Assembly (NCBI GenBank): GCA_013397075.1
Contig: VWZS01002574.1
Coordinates: 1,922,001 to 1,986,000 of the forward strand
Length of the DNA stretch: 64,000 nt
Origin: Rhabdornis inornatus
Taxonomy: Eukaryota; Chordata; Aves; Passeriformes; Rhabdornithidae
Direction of reading: 5' to 3'
Both the position numbers and the translations under genes were made by a program. The notes under the pieces are model-generated. The model was not told where the DNA came from, ran no database searches, and worked only from the letters and a program-made list of their open reading frames with translations. Position 1 is the stretch's first letter. Each line of letters starts with the position of its first letter. Of this stretch, positions 48,501 to 62,091 are shown piece after piece.

Positions 48501-51500
48501 AATAAAACCTGCTTTGATACCTCAGAATCAAATACTGTCCCAGAAATGGGGTCCTAACCAGTAACTGCTCCTTCCTGACACCTCATACTCAGCCTTTGTG
48601 GCTCCTATCCCTGCTCTCTGCTCTACCTTAGAGCACCTGTGGGAAAGTACAAAATATTTCCTTTAAGGATTAAACCTGCACTCTTTAAACAAATGGTTCA
48701 AAAATCCTACTTGATGGTATAGTTTTGTTATAGTCCTACCCTGCACTCACCTTCCAGCCTTTGTCCTACCCAAATCCTGAGCAGCAGAGCTGGGAAGGAT
48801 CTCAGAGCACCTTTCAGAGAGGATTAGCTTGAGTCAAAGACTGGAACAGAGGTCTAGAAACTTTACAGATAGTTGCACTTAATAAATGTGAATTTTTATG
48901 CCAGGTAACAAACGTCACTGATGTATTTATGAAATACAGGCCAAAACATCAAAGCACCTTGTCTTTTCACCAAAGTGTTTTCAAGGGCTCTGGATAATCA
49001 GCATTTTTACAAGTGGCCAAAAGACTCTGCTGACAGTTTTTGAGGCTACAAGCAGGAGCTTTTCGCAGACCTCTGAGGAGTTCTTCCCCCACCAAATCAG
49101 ACTATTTGCACTCACATGAAAGTATACTGCCAATATTTTACAAATTTGTATGAAACAGATTTGTATTAGAAAAGGATTTTCATGCACACCAACGGACTAA
49201 GGAAGCTGAACAGTCTCCAGAAATCCCTAGACCTCCCAAAATCCATTATTTCCTGAATGGGCTGATTAGCCACAAAGAGGGTGAAGAAGAAGCCATTCTC
49301 CACCAGTAAGTTTAACTCCAACCTTGGTAAATCTGGGCCCACTGCAGTCTTGAATTAAAAAGTGACACTCCCTCCAGGCATAGACAATTATCTGCTTTGC
49401 TACTTCTGAGCCTAATGACTCCCAGCTCCCCAAAATTTTATCAGAACTGACTAAATACTATTTCAGCAAAGCGCCTTCAGCTGCAAGTACCTGAACACTC
49501 CATTTCTCTGCCATCAAGTGCTTTCAGCTGAAATGTGTTGTCACAAGAGAGCAGCAGCAGCAGGAACAGTTCCTACTGCATCAGTGGTTTCTAACTCAGG
49601 AGGGTTTGAAGAACACAACTTTCCAGGGAGATGCTGAGCTATCCTAGAGACTGAAACATTATCAATAATCAAATTGCTCAAGTTAGAATTTGCAGACCCA
49701 CAGATCAAGGCAGAGAAAACAAAGTAGATATAAATAATGAAAATGCTCCCTAATAATATCTGTATAAATCAATGTATCCTTTACTGATCAAAATTATTTT
49801 CTTCCTATTCTCACATCCAGATGGTTAGGTGGGAAAGATATTTAAGGAGGTTGCTTGCAATATGTACTACTGCCCAAGGCACTGCATTAATAATCTAAAA
49901 ATACCTGGAGAATGTACAGTTGGTAAAACAAGTATTTACACCTCTTTCCCACTGTCTTCATTATTGAAACCATAGCAAAACACCAGATCCTACTGATCTA
50001 GCAGCAGTTGGACGTTAGAAATGCATTTGGTGAAGACTTTACTGTCTGTCTGTTGTCATGGTAACATCCCAGGTAAAAATAATTTCTTGAATAACTTATA
50101 AACAGACAGATGGCATAAAACCTCCTACGCTCTCCAAATTGAAGGGTATTCAGTAAGACAGTGTTGATGCCAGTTTCCATGAAGTCCTGCATGTTGAAGA
50201 AGGCACACCTCCAAGGTCTTGCTCATGCTGGCAGAAACTCACCTCAGAACGTGAACAAAAGGGAGATTGGGGATGCTACAGGAAGCAAAATGAGGAGACT
50301 CAAGTCAAGTCAGCACTCGTGTGTGTAGAATTTCCCAAAGGATTACAAAGGTGCCCTGAAATGATGATCCTACATAAAACAAGGAAATTAATCCCATATT
50401 CTACCAGGGAACAAAAGCTGTTCTTGGAATTGCTGAAGCCCTGCCCTGCTCATGCTCTGACAGGGAAATGAGAAACATCCTTGAGTGCCACCACACTGCA
50501 CGTGCAAAGCAGTGCTGCATCTGCAACAGGCAACCTGAAAGCCTTTGTTAATCAACATAAGCTCTCTGAAGACAGGAAAGCTGTGAAATTGTCAGTGTTC
50601 ATACCCAAGACATTTCCCTTCTCCCTCACATTAGGTCAAAGCACAAGAGATGTGAACTGGGAAGTTCACTGTGGGAATGATGTCAGCTGTGGAACAACCC
50701 ATTGGGCTGAACATGTTTCTCGTGAAATCCAAAATCTCCCCCTGCCAAGTCACACCCCAATTAAGTCATTTCAACATTCTGACTCAACTCCCTTAATTCT
50801 AAAAATAGGCTGATCAAGAGCTGCTCCTTCTCAAAGGAGCTGTGGACAAGGCAGGCTACAGCCAAGGCAGTGATCACAGCCCCAGCTACACTCGCTCTGT
50901 TCTTGGGCAGGATCACAAATTCCAATTAAAAACCTGCACATTCCCAAAAAGAGCGAACAGCTTTCTCCTGAAATGAGCAGATGCTGAGCACTGCTGTCAG
51001 CAAGAGCCAGAGCTTTTTCCAAGGGAAACAGATTGTTCAACATAAAGAATTCAAAGCAGCTGAGAGACCAGGAAAAGGAGCATTACATCAAAACACACTT
51101 CCCTCCATCAGATGTTTGTGCTTAGTTTTGCATTTATCTGCTATTTTAACTAAATTTCCCTTACTCCTCTCAGCTTCTCTCAATAGGTGCAGAAACCAGA
51201 AAAGGGCAGTAACATTACATCAGTTAGTTTTCTTTTGATAGTTTTGCACTATCTCTGCCTACAAGTTTTTTTTTTTTATGGCTATATTTATTGGAATTTC
51301 CATCTTCTCTGGCCAAATAAAATCCCTCATTATTAAAGAAAAGCAAACCGCTTACCCGTTACTCTGTAGTGCACTGTGGCCAGTCTAATGCTTAGAAATA
51401 AATACTGCTCTCTTTTTCACTGAGATCTCACTAATACCCTTTGCATAAATTCATATAAACACCTTAAAGTTCTTCAAGTAAATATAAAATACTTTGTGAA

Positions 51501-53139
51501 GAAACACATCTTTGAATATCAACAGTAGCGTAAACGGTGAAAGAATAAAATAAAAGTAGAATTTTAAATTTTGCATCCTCTATTTCCACCTCCCAAAAAT
51601 GTGAAGTAAAAAATCAGTCTGGCCTTATGAGCACGATGTGATATGGAAGACAAGTAATCTCAAATTTCTGTCTGCCTATTTCTGCCCTCACATCTCAGTG
51701 TAGGTTTAATTTCATTGTTTTCTCTACAAGCTCGTCACTCCCAGTGACAAACATAATCTCCATAAAGATTTAATTATGCAGTACTATTACTTTTGGTGTG
51801 ACTACCTGCAAACAAATAGGTTTTTTCCCCTCATGATGCATATTCACAGCTTCAGAGCAGTGCAATGTGCTGCCATCACCAACCAGTAATTGAATCAGAG
51901 AAATAATTTAACTTTTTCATCAGCATTTGGTGCTACCAGCTCCATTTGGCTTAAAAGTGAAAGGCAGCAGCATTACTGTCACACTCAAACTCCAGAATCA
52001 TCAAGCAAAGCAACTCATTTAGGGAGTGACTTTAAGCACCAACTCCAAAAACACACAGGAACATTCCTTTAGAACTATTACTTGGACTAAATAAAGAATA
52101 AGCAAGACTTGTGATATGAAGTTAATTCTTCAAGAGACACTGGAAGAATGTTTCTTCCCCCTCACAGTGAAATGTGAACCCTGTGAAACACAAAAAGTGA
52201 GTCATCCCTTGGAATTGCAGTGGCAGAGGATTGAAAATCAGAAGGACCAGCAGCCAGCATTGCAGTTATCCGAGCACCCAACGTGCTTGTGATGAACAGG
52301 ATTATTTTACCCACTGCTAAATCTTCTCCCACCACTGTTAGGGCTGTACAACACTGCAGTGTCAGTAACAAATCTCTCCCTACTGAAGCTGTTTTCTGTT
52401 GCCCACAAAGCCAGATAGCTGAAACACACCATCACTTCAATACAGTCAAACCAGTTTCAGCTGAAGGCTCCCAATTACTTTTTTTTTTTTTTTCAGAAAA
52501 CATTTACCTGAAGTCTATTGGTATAGCACAGCAAAGAGTGTTTAGATCCAAAAAAAAAGTACTGAAGTTGTGTAACTAACTCTTCTCTTGAAGGTCCAGA
52601 TGCAGCAGTGCTTTTTGGCTCTAGAATCACCCACGGAAGTGTTCTGACATAACAACTGAAACTAACAGCAGGTGCTTTTACTGGATGGCAACATGTTTAT
52701 AAAATGCAGAATTGCTTTAATGAGTCAGTTAAAAAAAAAAAAGATATCAAAGCAAATTACTACAGTTAGAGCTGGGAAAGAAACTGGTCAGAGCGTTACT
52801 GAATTTGAGAATTCTTTTCTCACCCTGGTGAGCCAAGGCTGTGCTGCTGCCTCCTCAAGGACGCAGCACAACTTCCAGTGCTCTCCTCAGCTTCTCCATG
52901 TACAAGGAGAAAGGGAAGCACAAATGACAGCCACTGCACATGGATGCAGGTCCTCTAAGGAATGGGAACAGTCAAAGCAACTTAAATATCCTCTGCAGAG
53001 TCCTGTGAAACCATTCAACACCTGAGTTGCTCAATTAAACCATTTCTCAAGTCAGATTTAATTGGGAAGTCAGCATAAAGGGTGATTTGAACAGAGGAAG
53101 ACAACTGAATGTAGGGAAAAAATGAAAATGACATCAAGC
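42521..53139. other. Intergenic DNA up to YTHDF1 3' end
   Basis: Mostly AT-leaning unique-looking sequence. T-rich DNA at 44370-44545 and a T17 run near 52479-52495. Open frames are short and unrecognised. An X-box-like palindromic motif is listed separately. Confidence 0.6.
50052..50065 (+). promoter_or_regulatory. X-box-like motif
   Basis: GTTGTCATGGTAAC differs by one base (T for C at position 5) from the palindromic RFX site GTTGCCATGGTAAC. Confidence 0.4.
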
Positions 53140-54619
53140 TTGCTAAATATGTATTGTTTATTAAGGCTTGTATTCTCCTAGAGGAAAAAGTTAATCTGAT
53201 GCTGTCCATTACTCCTTACAGGCAGTAACAGTCCAGAGACAGAGTTATACGTTCTAAATACAAGTCTAAATGATACAGATTAAACTTTATTTAAACTGGA
53301 GGTCCTTTTGGAGTAAATAGTATTCAGAAGATACTTGCTTTCTAATATAGTAAAAGATCCTCTACAATAAACACGTGCAGATTCAGTGTGCTAGAGCAGC
53401 GGACATGAGCACCATTTCCATGCTTAACTGGAACTCCAGTTGGTGACAGGTTCTCCGACGGTCCCCTCACTCCACAAAAACATGACAGCAAATTCAATTT
53501 CTTAAAACAGGTTTTTTTACTCATCCAACAGAAAAAAAAAATTAGACATACACACTGTCAATTTTAAACATCTGAGGCATAATCCATCATATTATCCGTA
53601 CTATTAGTTCCTACGTTAAAGCTCAGCATTATTGGTATAAAAACTTTAAATGGCATTAGGATTTGGGGGGATTGGGAGAGAGTAATGAAGGGAAGGATTA
53701 AAAATGATCTGCAATTAACTAATAACACCTGAAAGCTGAAACAGGTTTAAACACATTGTTTAAAACCCCAGCAATGTCGATAGCATCACATTATTATTTA
53801 ATTAAGCTACAAAAACCGTAAAGCAGAATTATGGCTGAGAGAAAGCATCTCGCTCACCCTCGGCAGGATATGGAATAACAGATGCACACTGAAGCACTGG
53901 TTAACAGAATATGAAAGGGAAATATTTTCCAGAGAAACAATTCCACTGACAATTTGATTTTCTACTAGACAGAAAAAACCAACATGGCGCATCAGCAGTT
54001 TTAAAAGAGTAATTGTACAGAAAAATAAAGAGGCAGAGCAGCTGCACAAAGTGATCAGAAATTTAGGGTTTTTTCATTTTAAAATTCTGAAGTGCAGTAT
54101 CTTAGGAGGCTTTTTTTTAAATGACCCAAAAAAAAAAAAAATCAATGCATGGTTTCTTACTTGTGCCATGAAGAAAAACGGATTGGGAGGAGGATAAAGG
54201 AAGATTTGTCATGTATTCTCCATAATCTCTATATCTGCTAGGAACATAATTCATGCCAAAATAAAGTCTTTGGGAAGCACTGACACTTTAGTATGCTCAT
54301 GTATAGGTCCACATTAGGTTAATATAACTGTTTACCAACTTAAAAAAATAAAAAGAGACACACCTTTATTAATGATTTCTACAGAATTTTACATAGAAAA
54401 AAGATACAAATTAATGCAGATCCACTTGGGCAAAAATAAACTACAATGTACTTAAAAGATGCAACAACTTAATTTCCCCTGCACGAGAAGATATATTGGA
54501 GCTGAAAGCTTTAGTTTGTCCTGATGCCAGGATACAGCACCAGTTATACTTAATTTTGTTTCTCATAGTCGAATTTAATATCAGTTCTAGTATATATATC
54601 AAACTGTATATGGTTATTC
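53140..54619 (-). other. YTHDF1: YTHDF1 3'UTR (approximate end)
   Basis: Sequence downstream of the YTHDF1 stop is AT-rich and non-coding. On the minus strand AATAAA occurs at 54370-54365 (UTR about 0.25 kb), 53291-53286 (about 1.35 kb) and 53162-53157 (about 1.5 kb). The two distal signals have T- or GT-rich sequence after them and give a length comparable to the mammalian UTR. The 53157 signal is followed by a strongly T-rich stretch and is used here as the boundary. Which signal is used cannot be decided from sequence. Confidence 0.6.
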
Positions 54620-54646
54620 TTATTGTTTGTTTCGATTCTGACGTTC
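54620..54646 (-). CDS. YTHDF1: YTHDF1 terminal coding exon (8 codons plus stop)
   Basis: On the minus strand a pyrimidine-rich TTCTTCTCTTTGCAG acceptor precedes 54646. It is followed by codons for E-R-Q-N-R-N-K-Q and a TAA stop at 54622-54620. Joined in phase 0 to the main exon this gives the C-terminus VVRKERQNRNKQ, against VVRKERQSRNKQ in human YTHDF1. The predicted protein would be about 561 residues, close to the human 559. The exon is too small to find by open-reading-frame search and was located by splice signals and family knowledge. The same exon carries the 3'UTR. Confidence 0.94.
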   Translation of the reverse strand, partial: ERQNRNKQ

Positions 54647-57600
54647 CTGCAAAGAGAAGAAAGTTAAGATTTTAGTCAAAGCAACAAGCAAAGAGTTTTT
54701 AGTAGTTTAACAGCTCTAATGTGATCCCATACAATTATACACTCTAAACAATGCTGCTACATTTTATAAATACATTGTTCATACCCAACAAACCCAAGGA
54801 CTTAATGTTTTTAAGTGCAGCCTCAAGTGGAACATCTGGATGAATACCTGCAGTCACTTCAAACCAAGGTCACAGAGAGAGAAAGGTATGAAATATCAAC
54901 ACTCCTAAGGAGAAACAGGATCTGCAATATTCTACTTTCTGGATTATTTTAGCTACTGCAGTAGTAGCACAACCAATACATGAGCAGAAAGCAGATGGCA
55001 GATTAGTGAACTCCACAGAACTGGTCTAATTTTGAAGCACTCAAATGACTTTGGAGTTTAGTCACATTCAGTAAAAGCAGGGATTTGAGCTGCCGAGAAA
55101 TTCTGTCCCTAATTCTTCCTATTGGTTCAACTATTCTGGGAAACACTGGGATTTACTTGGGGGGTAAGAGATAAAAACAGTATTAGGCAGAAGAAAAGTT
55201 TTGTTCTTCTACCTAGTCTGATAAAACCCAGCACAGCTGGACTGAACAACCCAAGGGTGTCCCAAAGCGCTCCAGCACAGCAGCTGGGAGGGTCTTTGAG
55301 GCTTTTTCCAAAGTTTCTGCTAATCACAAATACTGAAGCCAGATAAAATCACCCAAGGGATACAGCTGGGGGCTGCCTGCAGGTGAGCTCCAGGTCAGTG
55401 AGCCTGTGCTCTCCCAGCAGCACAGGGCTGCCACAGACACCTGAGCAGTGCCCAGCAGAACAGGGCACTTCTTCACTCAGGGCTTCAGGAACCCCACAAG
55501 TGCAGGACAGAACCAGGCTGCTGTGCCTCAGCCCTGTGCATCCTCCAGCTCAGGCATCCCTGCACACTGAACAGAAAGGGCTCAGCCTTCCCATTTCTGC
55601 TGCTTACACTGCAGAACTGGCATGGAAAGACTCAACTCTGTACTTAAATGCATCAACATGGCACCAAATCCTATTCCAAAGGAAACTGTGAACTAGCCCA
55701 AGCACCACCAACAGCTAACTCCTGAACTAACACCTTCAGATTTTGTTTTGTGGATTCATTCTGTATAAAGTTCAGCTCAGAATTGTCTCTGTTGTGATGT
55801 AAAGCTTACTTGCAAATACACCAACCATTGTAAGACTGCATTTGCTGCTTCAGCTGGTCACAGCATAAAAATCAGAAGAGATTTTTAAAAACTGAACCTA
55901 TTGATTTCTGCCTCCAGGCAGAATATTAATATTTCAATTTTCATAATAAAATTAAGTCAACAAAGTCCAGAATGAATTATTAATCTATAATTTAAGACAG
56001 AAGTAAGAGATAGCAAAGTTGTTTTACCTAATCAACAAAACAGGCTGTATAAAGTGGTAGAATTTATTATAACAATCTATATTCCTCCTGTCTTTTAAAT
56101 CTTGACTATGATGAATTATCAGCAAAAGCCATTTCTTAATGGCAGAGTATCAGAACATTACATGTTGTTTTTAATAAAAAGAGCTTATGTCTGCCTGGCA
56201 CTTCAAACAAAAGGTGGTTACAAAGTATTTAGAACTGAATCATAACAACTCCATTTTCAGGCTTCCAAAAAAGGAATTGTTTCATCCTATTTCCAGCTTC
56301 ATTTCCAAGGTGGCACATCCCCTTTACAGCCCTACCATGTTCATGAGCCCACTCTTTTTCCCATTGCCACCTCATGTAACTTACTTTCAGTTTTCTCTGT
56401 AGTCATCTACTGACCTCCCTAATTCCACTTTCTTTAGAAATGGAAGCTTTCCATTCTCATGGGCTAGCCCCACATAAAAAGAGACAGGCTAGCACCTGAG
56501 ATCTCCACCTGAAGTGCTCATGGCATTCAGAAACTCAGCTCAGACTGTGTAATTCAGTAAAATGTGCTCTTTACTGAGCAAGTTCCCAAGAAGTTCCTCC
56601 TACCTTGCTTTTTGCTTTCTCCCTTGGGGGCTAATCTGAGTCTTCCTCTTTACAAGTGTCTGAAACCACATAAACTGATGCAACAATTCTTCGTGCTCTT
56701 GAGCATGGCTGCTTTTTAGAAGCTCTAACTCTCAAATTCTCTTCCTTACTGCTACTTAGCATTACTGCAAGCAAGAACAAACAGTTTTGTGAAGAGCTAA
56801 GAAAGCTGTGCTCATTTTGGTTCTGAAGATCCGGAGCCTTCAGCTTCTCTTCTCCAGTGGAATACTCTTGATATTTCACAGGAGAGCTCCAGATGCACAT
56901 TTCTCCTTCAGGACACTAATCTGTATGGTCTTCAGACACAGGGAAAATAGGTTTCCACAAAACTTGCAGAGATTTCCATCTTGGAGACACTCATCCCTGT
57001 CAAACTTCTTTTCTCTTCACCTCAGGCTAAAGTAGCTTCAACTTTCCTACTAAACTTGGTAAAAGTCAGTGGGATCAAAGCATTCATCTTCAGACACAAA
57101 AATATAAATGTTTTCTTTATCTCAGGAGCACACTATTAATCTTAAAATATGTTTTTTTAACTAGAGCTTTGGAGGAAGGACAATATTCCATCCTTTTAAG
57201 TTCTGTGACTGTGTTCACAGAAAGCTCATCACTGAAAGGAATCATATAGTGCTAGGAGAAAATGAGTATTTCCAGGTGCCAATATGCACCAGCCAACACT
57301 TTTCAGTATTTAATCACCTAAAGCAGAACTGGTAATCTTGGTGATTCAGGAGCTTTCTAAGACTCTGCAGCTCTGCCAAAACAACACCAAGGTGTAGAGC
57401 TGAGTGCCTTGTCCAGATCAGAGGTGACAGCACAGCAGCCCAGTACAGGAGCTGGGACCATCTGCTCTGGTGCAGATCTGGGAGCACAAGCTGCTGCCAG
57501 CTCATCTGTCACCTGTAAAGTACCAAGATCTGCAACCAGTTTGTCTTTAAAAGCTTTTAAGCTTTGGAAGACAACTTTGTTAAGGCCCTGATGGCATGCT

Positions 57601-60564
57601 CTTAGGAAATATTAATAATTAATGCCACATTATACTCTTTTATTTTTTAAAAGCAACTCTATCACAACTTTTTTAGTTTTCAGAGCATGAGCTTTGATGA
57701 CAGAAGTAGCTCTTTGGGGGCACTGTAGCAGCTCTGGAACTGACTGAAAAAGGCTGTGAAGGTCAGGTGAGAATTCATGCCACTCACCGTTTTGCTATTT
57801 CATTCCAGACCCCAATACCCTTCTATTACTCCCCTGCCAGGTTCTGTGTCACCAGACTGCGTTTAAGTATTTCAGTGTGGCAAATCAAAAGCTGGACTTA
57901 AACCCCAGCATGAACAAATCCTCTCTTAATTCTGGCAGGACACCTTCTTTCAGCAATGCTGCAAAGTGATGAATCTTTGGCACTTGAAAGAATTTCATCC
58001 AGCATTATACCTGCCAAAGCCTCACGGGATGATTTGGCACTGACACTGAGGCTCCTATATCAGTTAAACTCAGCAGCACAAGCTGGAGCTGGCTCTGCAC
58101 ACAGCAGCCATGGAAATGCTGGTTAGCAACAAACTGGAACCATCTAAAGAGCTGCAACACCAGTGGCTTGCCCTGCATAATTACATTATTATTCTCTACT
58201 AAATATTTGTGTATAAATTAAATGGTATTATTTAAGCTCCCCATGTACAGCTTTTTAAGAATTGTGTCCCTTTGTAATCACAACAGCAGTGAAATGGAAG
58301 CACAAAATTTCAGTGACTTTACAGCTAAACAAGAGTATAACGAGTTAAACCCAGCAATCTGAAAACCAATTAAGATGGCACATATACAGACAACTATCTG
58401 AAAATGTCAATTAGGTCATAAGATACTTTAACTGGCAATGAGTTTCTTCAAAAACTACTGCCATAGGAAGAGTAACTTTGTTAACGAGAAGGTTTGAACT
58501 TCAACAGCACAAACTTCTTAACAATAAGAACTTTAGGTGTGTGTATATCCTGTAAAAAAACAAACTTCTAGTAATCAGCTGGACTTCTAAAATTTCAGCA
58601 AAGGGGACTTTCCAGACAAGTTTTATAGAGTTAACCTGACAAGCAGCATCTTATTTTTCATTCCTTCATTGCTGCTCTGCTTTAGCTCTCTAGCACTATT
58701 ACCTTCCTTGGTGTACTTTGGTGTCCCATTCTCTAAGCTATTCAGAGGAATCTAAGAAATATTAAATTGGACTTCATAGTTTATTTTGTGAATGTGTAAT
58801 ATAAGCCAGAGCCTCTGTTTAAAATGAGGAAAGAAAATGCATTATTTTGAAGAACTGATCTTGCTATAAATAAAGCAGTGACCATTTTTGAGCAGATAGT
58901 GGGAATTAGTTGTATTTATTCAATCAACCCAAAATCAGATCAGCTCAATAGTCAAACACCAGCCCCCTGAGATCCTAAAAAGCACAGGCATTTTAGTGTT
59001 TGTGCCACCACTGGGATCTTGCTTAGGCCAGGCAGTTATCTGTGCAAGAGTAGATCTGTTATCACTTTCCCTGTGCTCTCACTTCTTCAACACCCACAGT
59101 TCTCCCCTCCAGCCCTGGCAGCAGAGCACAGGGACACAAAATGAAAAACCCAAAGCAATCACACTCTGCTACACCACAAACACTGGACAGAGGAACCCAG
59201 GCTGCCTCACTCTGTCAAGTCCCTCTCCTACATAAGGGAACACCTCTCCAAGATAGAGGCTGCATTAAATGTTGAATTGCTAATTATCTACTGAAGGAAC
59301 TAAATGTTCAAGTAAAGCCCTTCAGGTTTTACCTTGCAGAACCCCCCAGGGAGTACACAAGAAAAACTTGCAATTTTAAACTGTCCTCCCCTGCTGTGCT
59401 GAGGTCAGCTATGCACATCTATCACGGCCAGGAAAAGTTCAGCCACAAAGTTTTAAAGACACTGAACTCCTTTTCTCGTATAATTTACGGGTACAACCTA
59501 TGAAGACTGTTTAAAGCAATTTTATCTACACTTTTAAATGGCAATAAAAACTTTAAAATGTCAATTTTAAAACTTAAGCTGCAGAAACATGCATTAAGTC
59601 TTTGCTTTAAAAACATCCTAAAACAAGTGTGAGCTACCCTAAATTAAACCAGCCTGTCAAACAAATGCTGTATGTGCAATGCTATACAAAAAAAAGTCTA
59701 GGAAACACTATCAACACCAAGCAAATTTAAGTGTTACTTCAGTAGCAACTACACATCCTGACACCTATTATTTTGTCAGGTCATTACTTCTAGACTGCCT
59801 AATTAGAGAAAGGCATTCTTGAAATGGAGGTCGTGGGATGGAGAGGGACAGAGATGCCTTATGATAGACTTAGGGCCATGAAAGTGTATGGAAAGTTTTA
59901 CTACACTCTCCCAGTTACTGCCCAGACTTCTCTCACTACATCTTCACTCAAAACTTCAAGAATTAGTAGACAGATTAAACCTGGGAACTGAAAACCTTTA
60001 TTTATCCAAATAATACATGTGACTCCAGCAGCATAAATGTACTCTTTCTAGCACTATTCCAGCAATATTACGCAACTCTTTCTTTTCCAGAGAGATAAAC
60101 TGAATAAACAAAATCAGGTTTCTTGTTCTTAAAGGCAATGTACAAATTTCAAATACCAATGCAGGTATCAATTTTGATAGCCCAGTTCCAGTCAAACAGT
60201 GTTAAAACACCTCATATTGAAGGCAAAAAACTTAAGTGACAATCACTGGCAGAACCCAATTCTGAAACAGAAACTATTTTCTATTAACCACTTTAAGATA
60301 AAAAAATAAATCAAACTCCAATAAACTGGACATAAAGTCCTTTACCCGTATTACTGCTTAGCTTTCTGCTTTGAAACTCATTGACTTGTGAAACTGTCAC
60401 ACAGAAATACGCATCAGACTTGTGTTGCTAAACACGCAAGAAACCATCAAGTTGAGATGTATTAAAAACATTTTGAATTCCTACTTACATTTTTCCACCA
60501 TAGCAGCCTTCACATTTCACTTTCCCCATATCTGTGTATAAAATAAATTTTTTAATAAGTTTAC
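54647..60564 (-). other. YTHDF1: YTHDF1 last intron (5.9 kb)
   Basis: Bounded by the GTAAAC donor at 60564 and the TTTGCAG acceptor at 54647. The interior is AT-rich with frequent stops in all frames; the longest open frames are near 100 codons and unrecognised. No RNA gene or mobile element could be recognised. Confidence 0.88.
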
Positions 60565-62091
60565 CTTCCGCACCACCTCCTCCTCTTCCTGGCGCTTTTC
60601 ATAATGAGAAAAGTCATCAAAGATGGAGGTCGTGTGCTTGTAAGTAGCAATAATTTTAAGCACTTGTTTTGCTTTTTCTAAGGGCACCTCCTGTGTATCA
60701 CGGGAGTTTGTAACGGGTTTGTTGTCATTGTTCTCCAGCCTGATGTGTCTCAGTTGGTTGTTGGGCACATCCTTCACAAAGATCCACTTGACATCAAATT
60801 TCCCCTTCCACTTGTCCTGAGACCAGACACCTGCACTGGTGCCATAGTCCACAGGTGATTTCATCTCTGCTACTCCACAGAAGTGTCCACTGCCATTGAC
60901 ACTGAACAGCAAGTACACTGGGCCCTTGCTGTTCATGGAGCGAAAAGCACTGTCCAGGCGTTTGTTGCCATGTTCTGTACTACACCAAATGGAATATTTA
61001 ATGGAACGATGAATATCATCCTCAGAATAGCTCTTTATTATGAACACACGTCCATTTTTAAGGTTCCATTCGAAATCTTTAGGGTTATAGCTGTGAGCAG
61101 CTTTCAGTTTTTCAAGGACAGGATGGGACTCACCGCTTGGAATGGGGTTGGGCTGGGTGCTGCCAGCTGAGTTGGTGTCATTCCCAGTTCCTCCACTTTG
61201 GCCAAAAGCTGCATTTCTGTTGCGAGGAGCTACCCAGCGGTTTTGGGGTGGCTGCTGAGGGGTCTGATACTGTGGCTGAGTCAATGGAGGAGGCTGAGCT
61301 GGAACAGGCTGAACAATTGGTTGCTGTGGCTGTGGAACAGACTGAGGAGAAGGTATCTGTTGGGGGGCAGGAACTTTTGCCACAGGACCCTTGTTGTCCC
61401 AAGTACCTATGTCCATATTATGCTTTATAGGGGGAGGAGGCAACGCCCCCCCGATTACAGGTCCAGATTTTGTTTTCATTTTAGGCTGTGGTTTTGCAGG
61501 CTTGCTGGCAATAGCAGCCCAAGAGGTTGGTTTAGATACTGGCAAGTTTACATTAGATCCACCATTCCCAGAGAGGGCACCTGTCATCCCAGCACTGTTA
61601 ACAACAGAACCTACTGTTTTCACTGCAGAAGTTGTAACATCTCCACCAATCTTAAGTCCAACCATTCCCTGCTCAATACTGTTCATTCCAGGAGCTTTAT
61701 TTAATGTATCATTATGAAATCCTGTTTGTCCATCCACAATGGTACCCCCCAGGGAACTGGGTGGGTAGCTGTAACTGCTCCCATAAGCTGAGCTTTGTGT
61801 CTGCTGTCCTTGGGATCCGCTTGTTCCCCAAGCTGAGAAGGCAGGATTTTCAGGGAAAAAGTTAAACCGGTGTTGATAGATATTATTTCCCAGACCCCCA
61901 GGCTGTCCAAAAACGGCATCGTGCATAAAATGATGATCCCCATTACTGAGCTGTCCATAGGTGGTGAGATAAGGGATAGGAGGATCTCCTCCTGTAGACC
62001 ATGGTGCTTCACTGAGAGAATAGGGGAACCCAATAGATGGTGGATAATAACTGGACAGATAAGGATCAGTCATTGATGGATAGCTACTGTT
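60565..62091 (-). CDS. YTHDF1: YTHDF1 main coding exon (m6A reader), 3' part of gene
   Basis: Cytoplasmic reader of N6-methyladenosine in mRNA; the family affects translation and decay of methylated transcripts. The exon encodes 509 residues. An N-terminal low-complexity region rich in Tyr, Ser, Gly, Pro and Gln fills about the first 315 residues, and a complete YTH domain follows. Counting from the internal Met at 62073, the methyl-adenosine cage is intact: Tyr349, Asp353, Trp363, Trp417 and Trp422, equivalent to human Y397, D401, W411, W465 and W470. Paralogue choice rests on YTHDF1-type stretches such as GDHHFMHDAVFGQPGGLGNN and AAHSYNPKDFEWNLK, which differ in YTHDF2 and YTHDF3. The 3' splice site is TTTAACAG before 62091 after a pyrimidine tract; six codons (NSSYPS) precede the Met, matching human, so that Met is internal and not the start. 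The donor is AAG|GTAAAC after codon VRK, phase 0. Exons for about 44 N-terminal residues are outside the window. Confidence 0.97.

Noticed and set aside
60517..60564. Read-through C-terminus of YTHDF1 ending ...YTQIWGK
   Set aside because: It lies after a strong GTAAAC donor at a conserved exon boundary. The family tail is encoded by the exon at 54620-54646.
62071..62073. Met at 62073 as the YTHDF1 start codon
   Set aside because: It corresponds to human Met51. In-frame codons NSSYPS precede it back to a clear splice acceptor, so it is internal.
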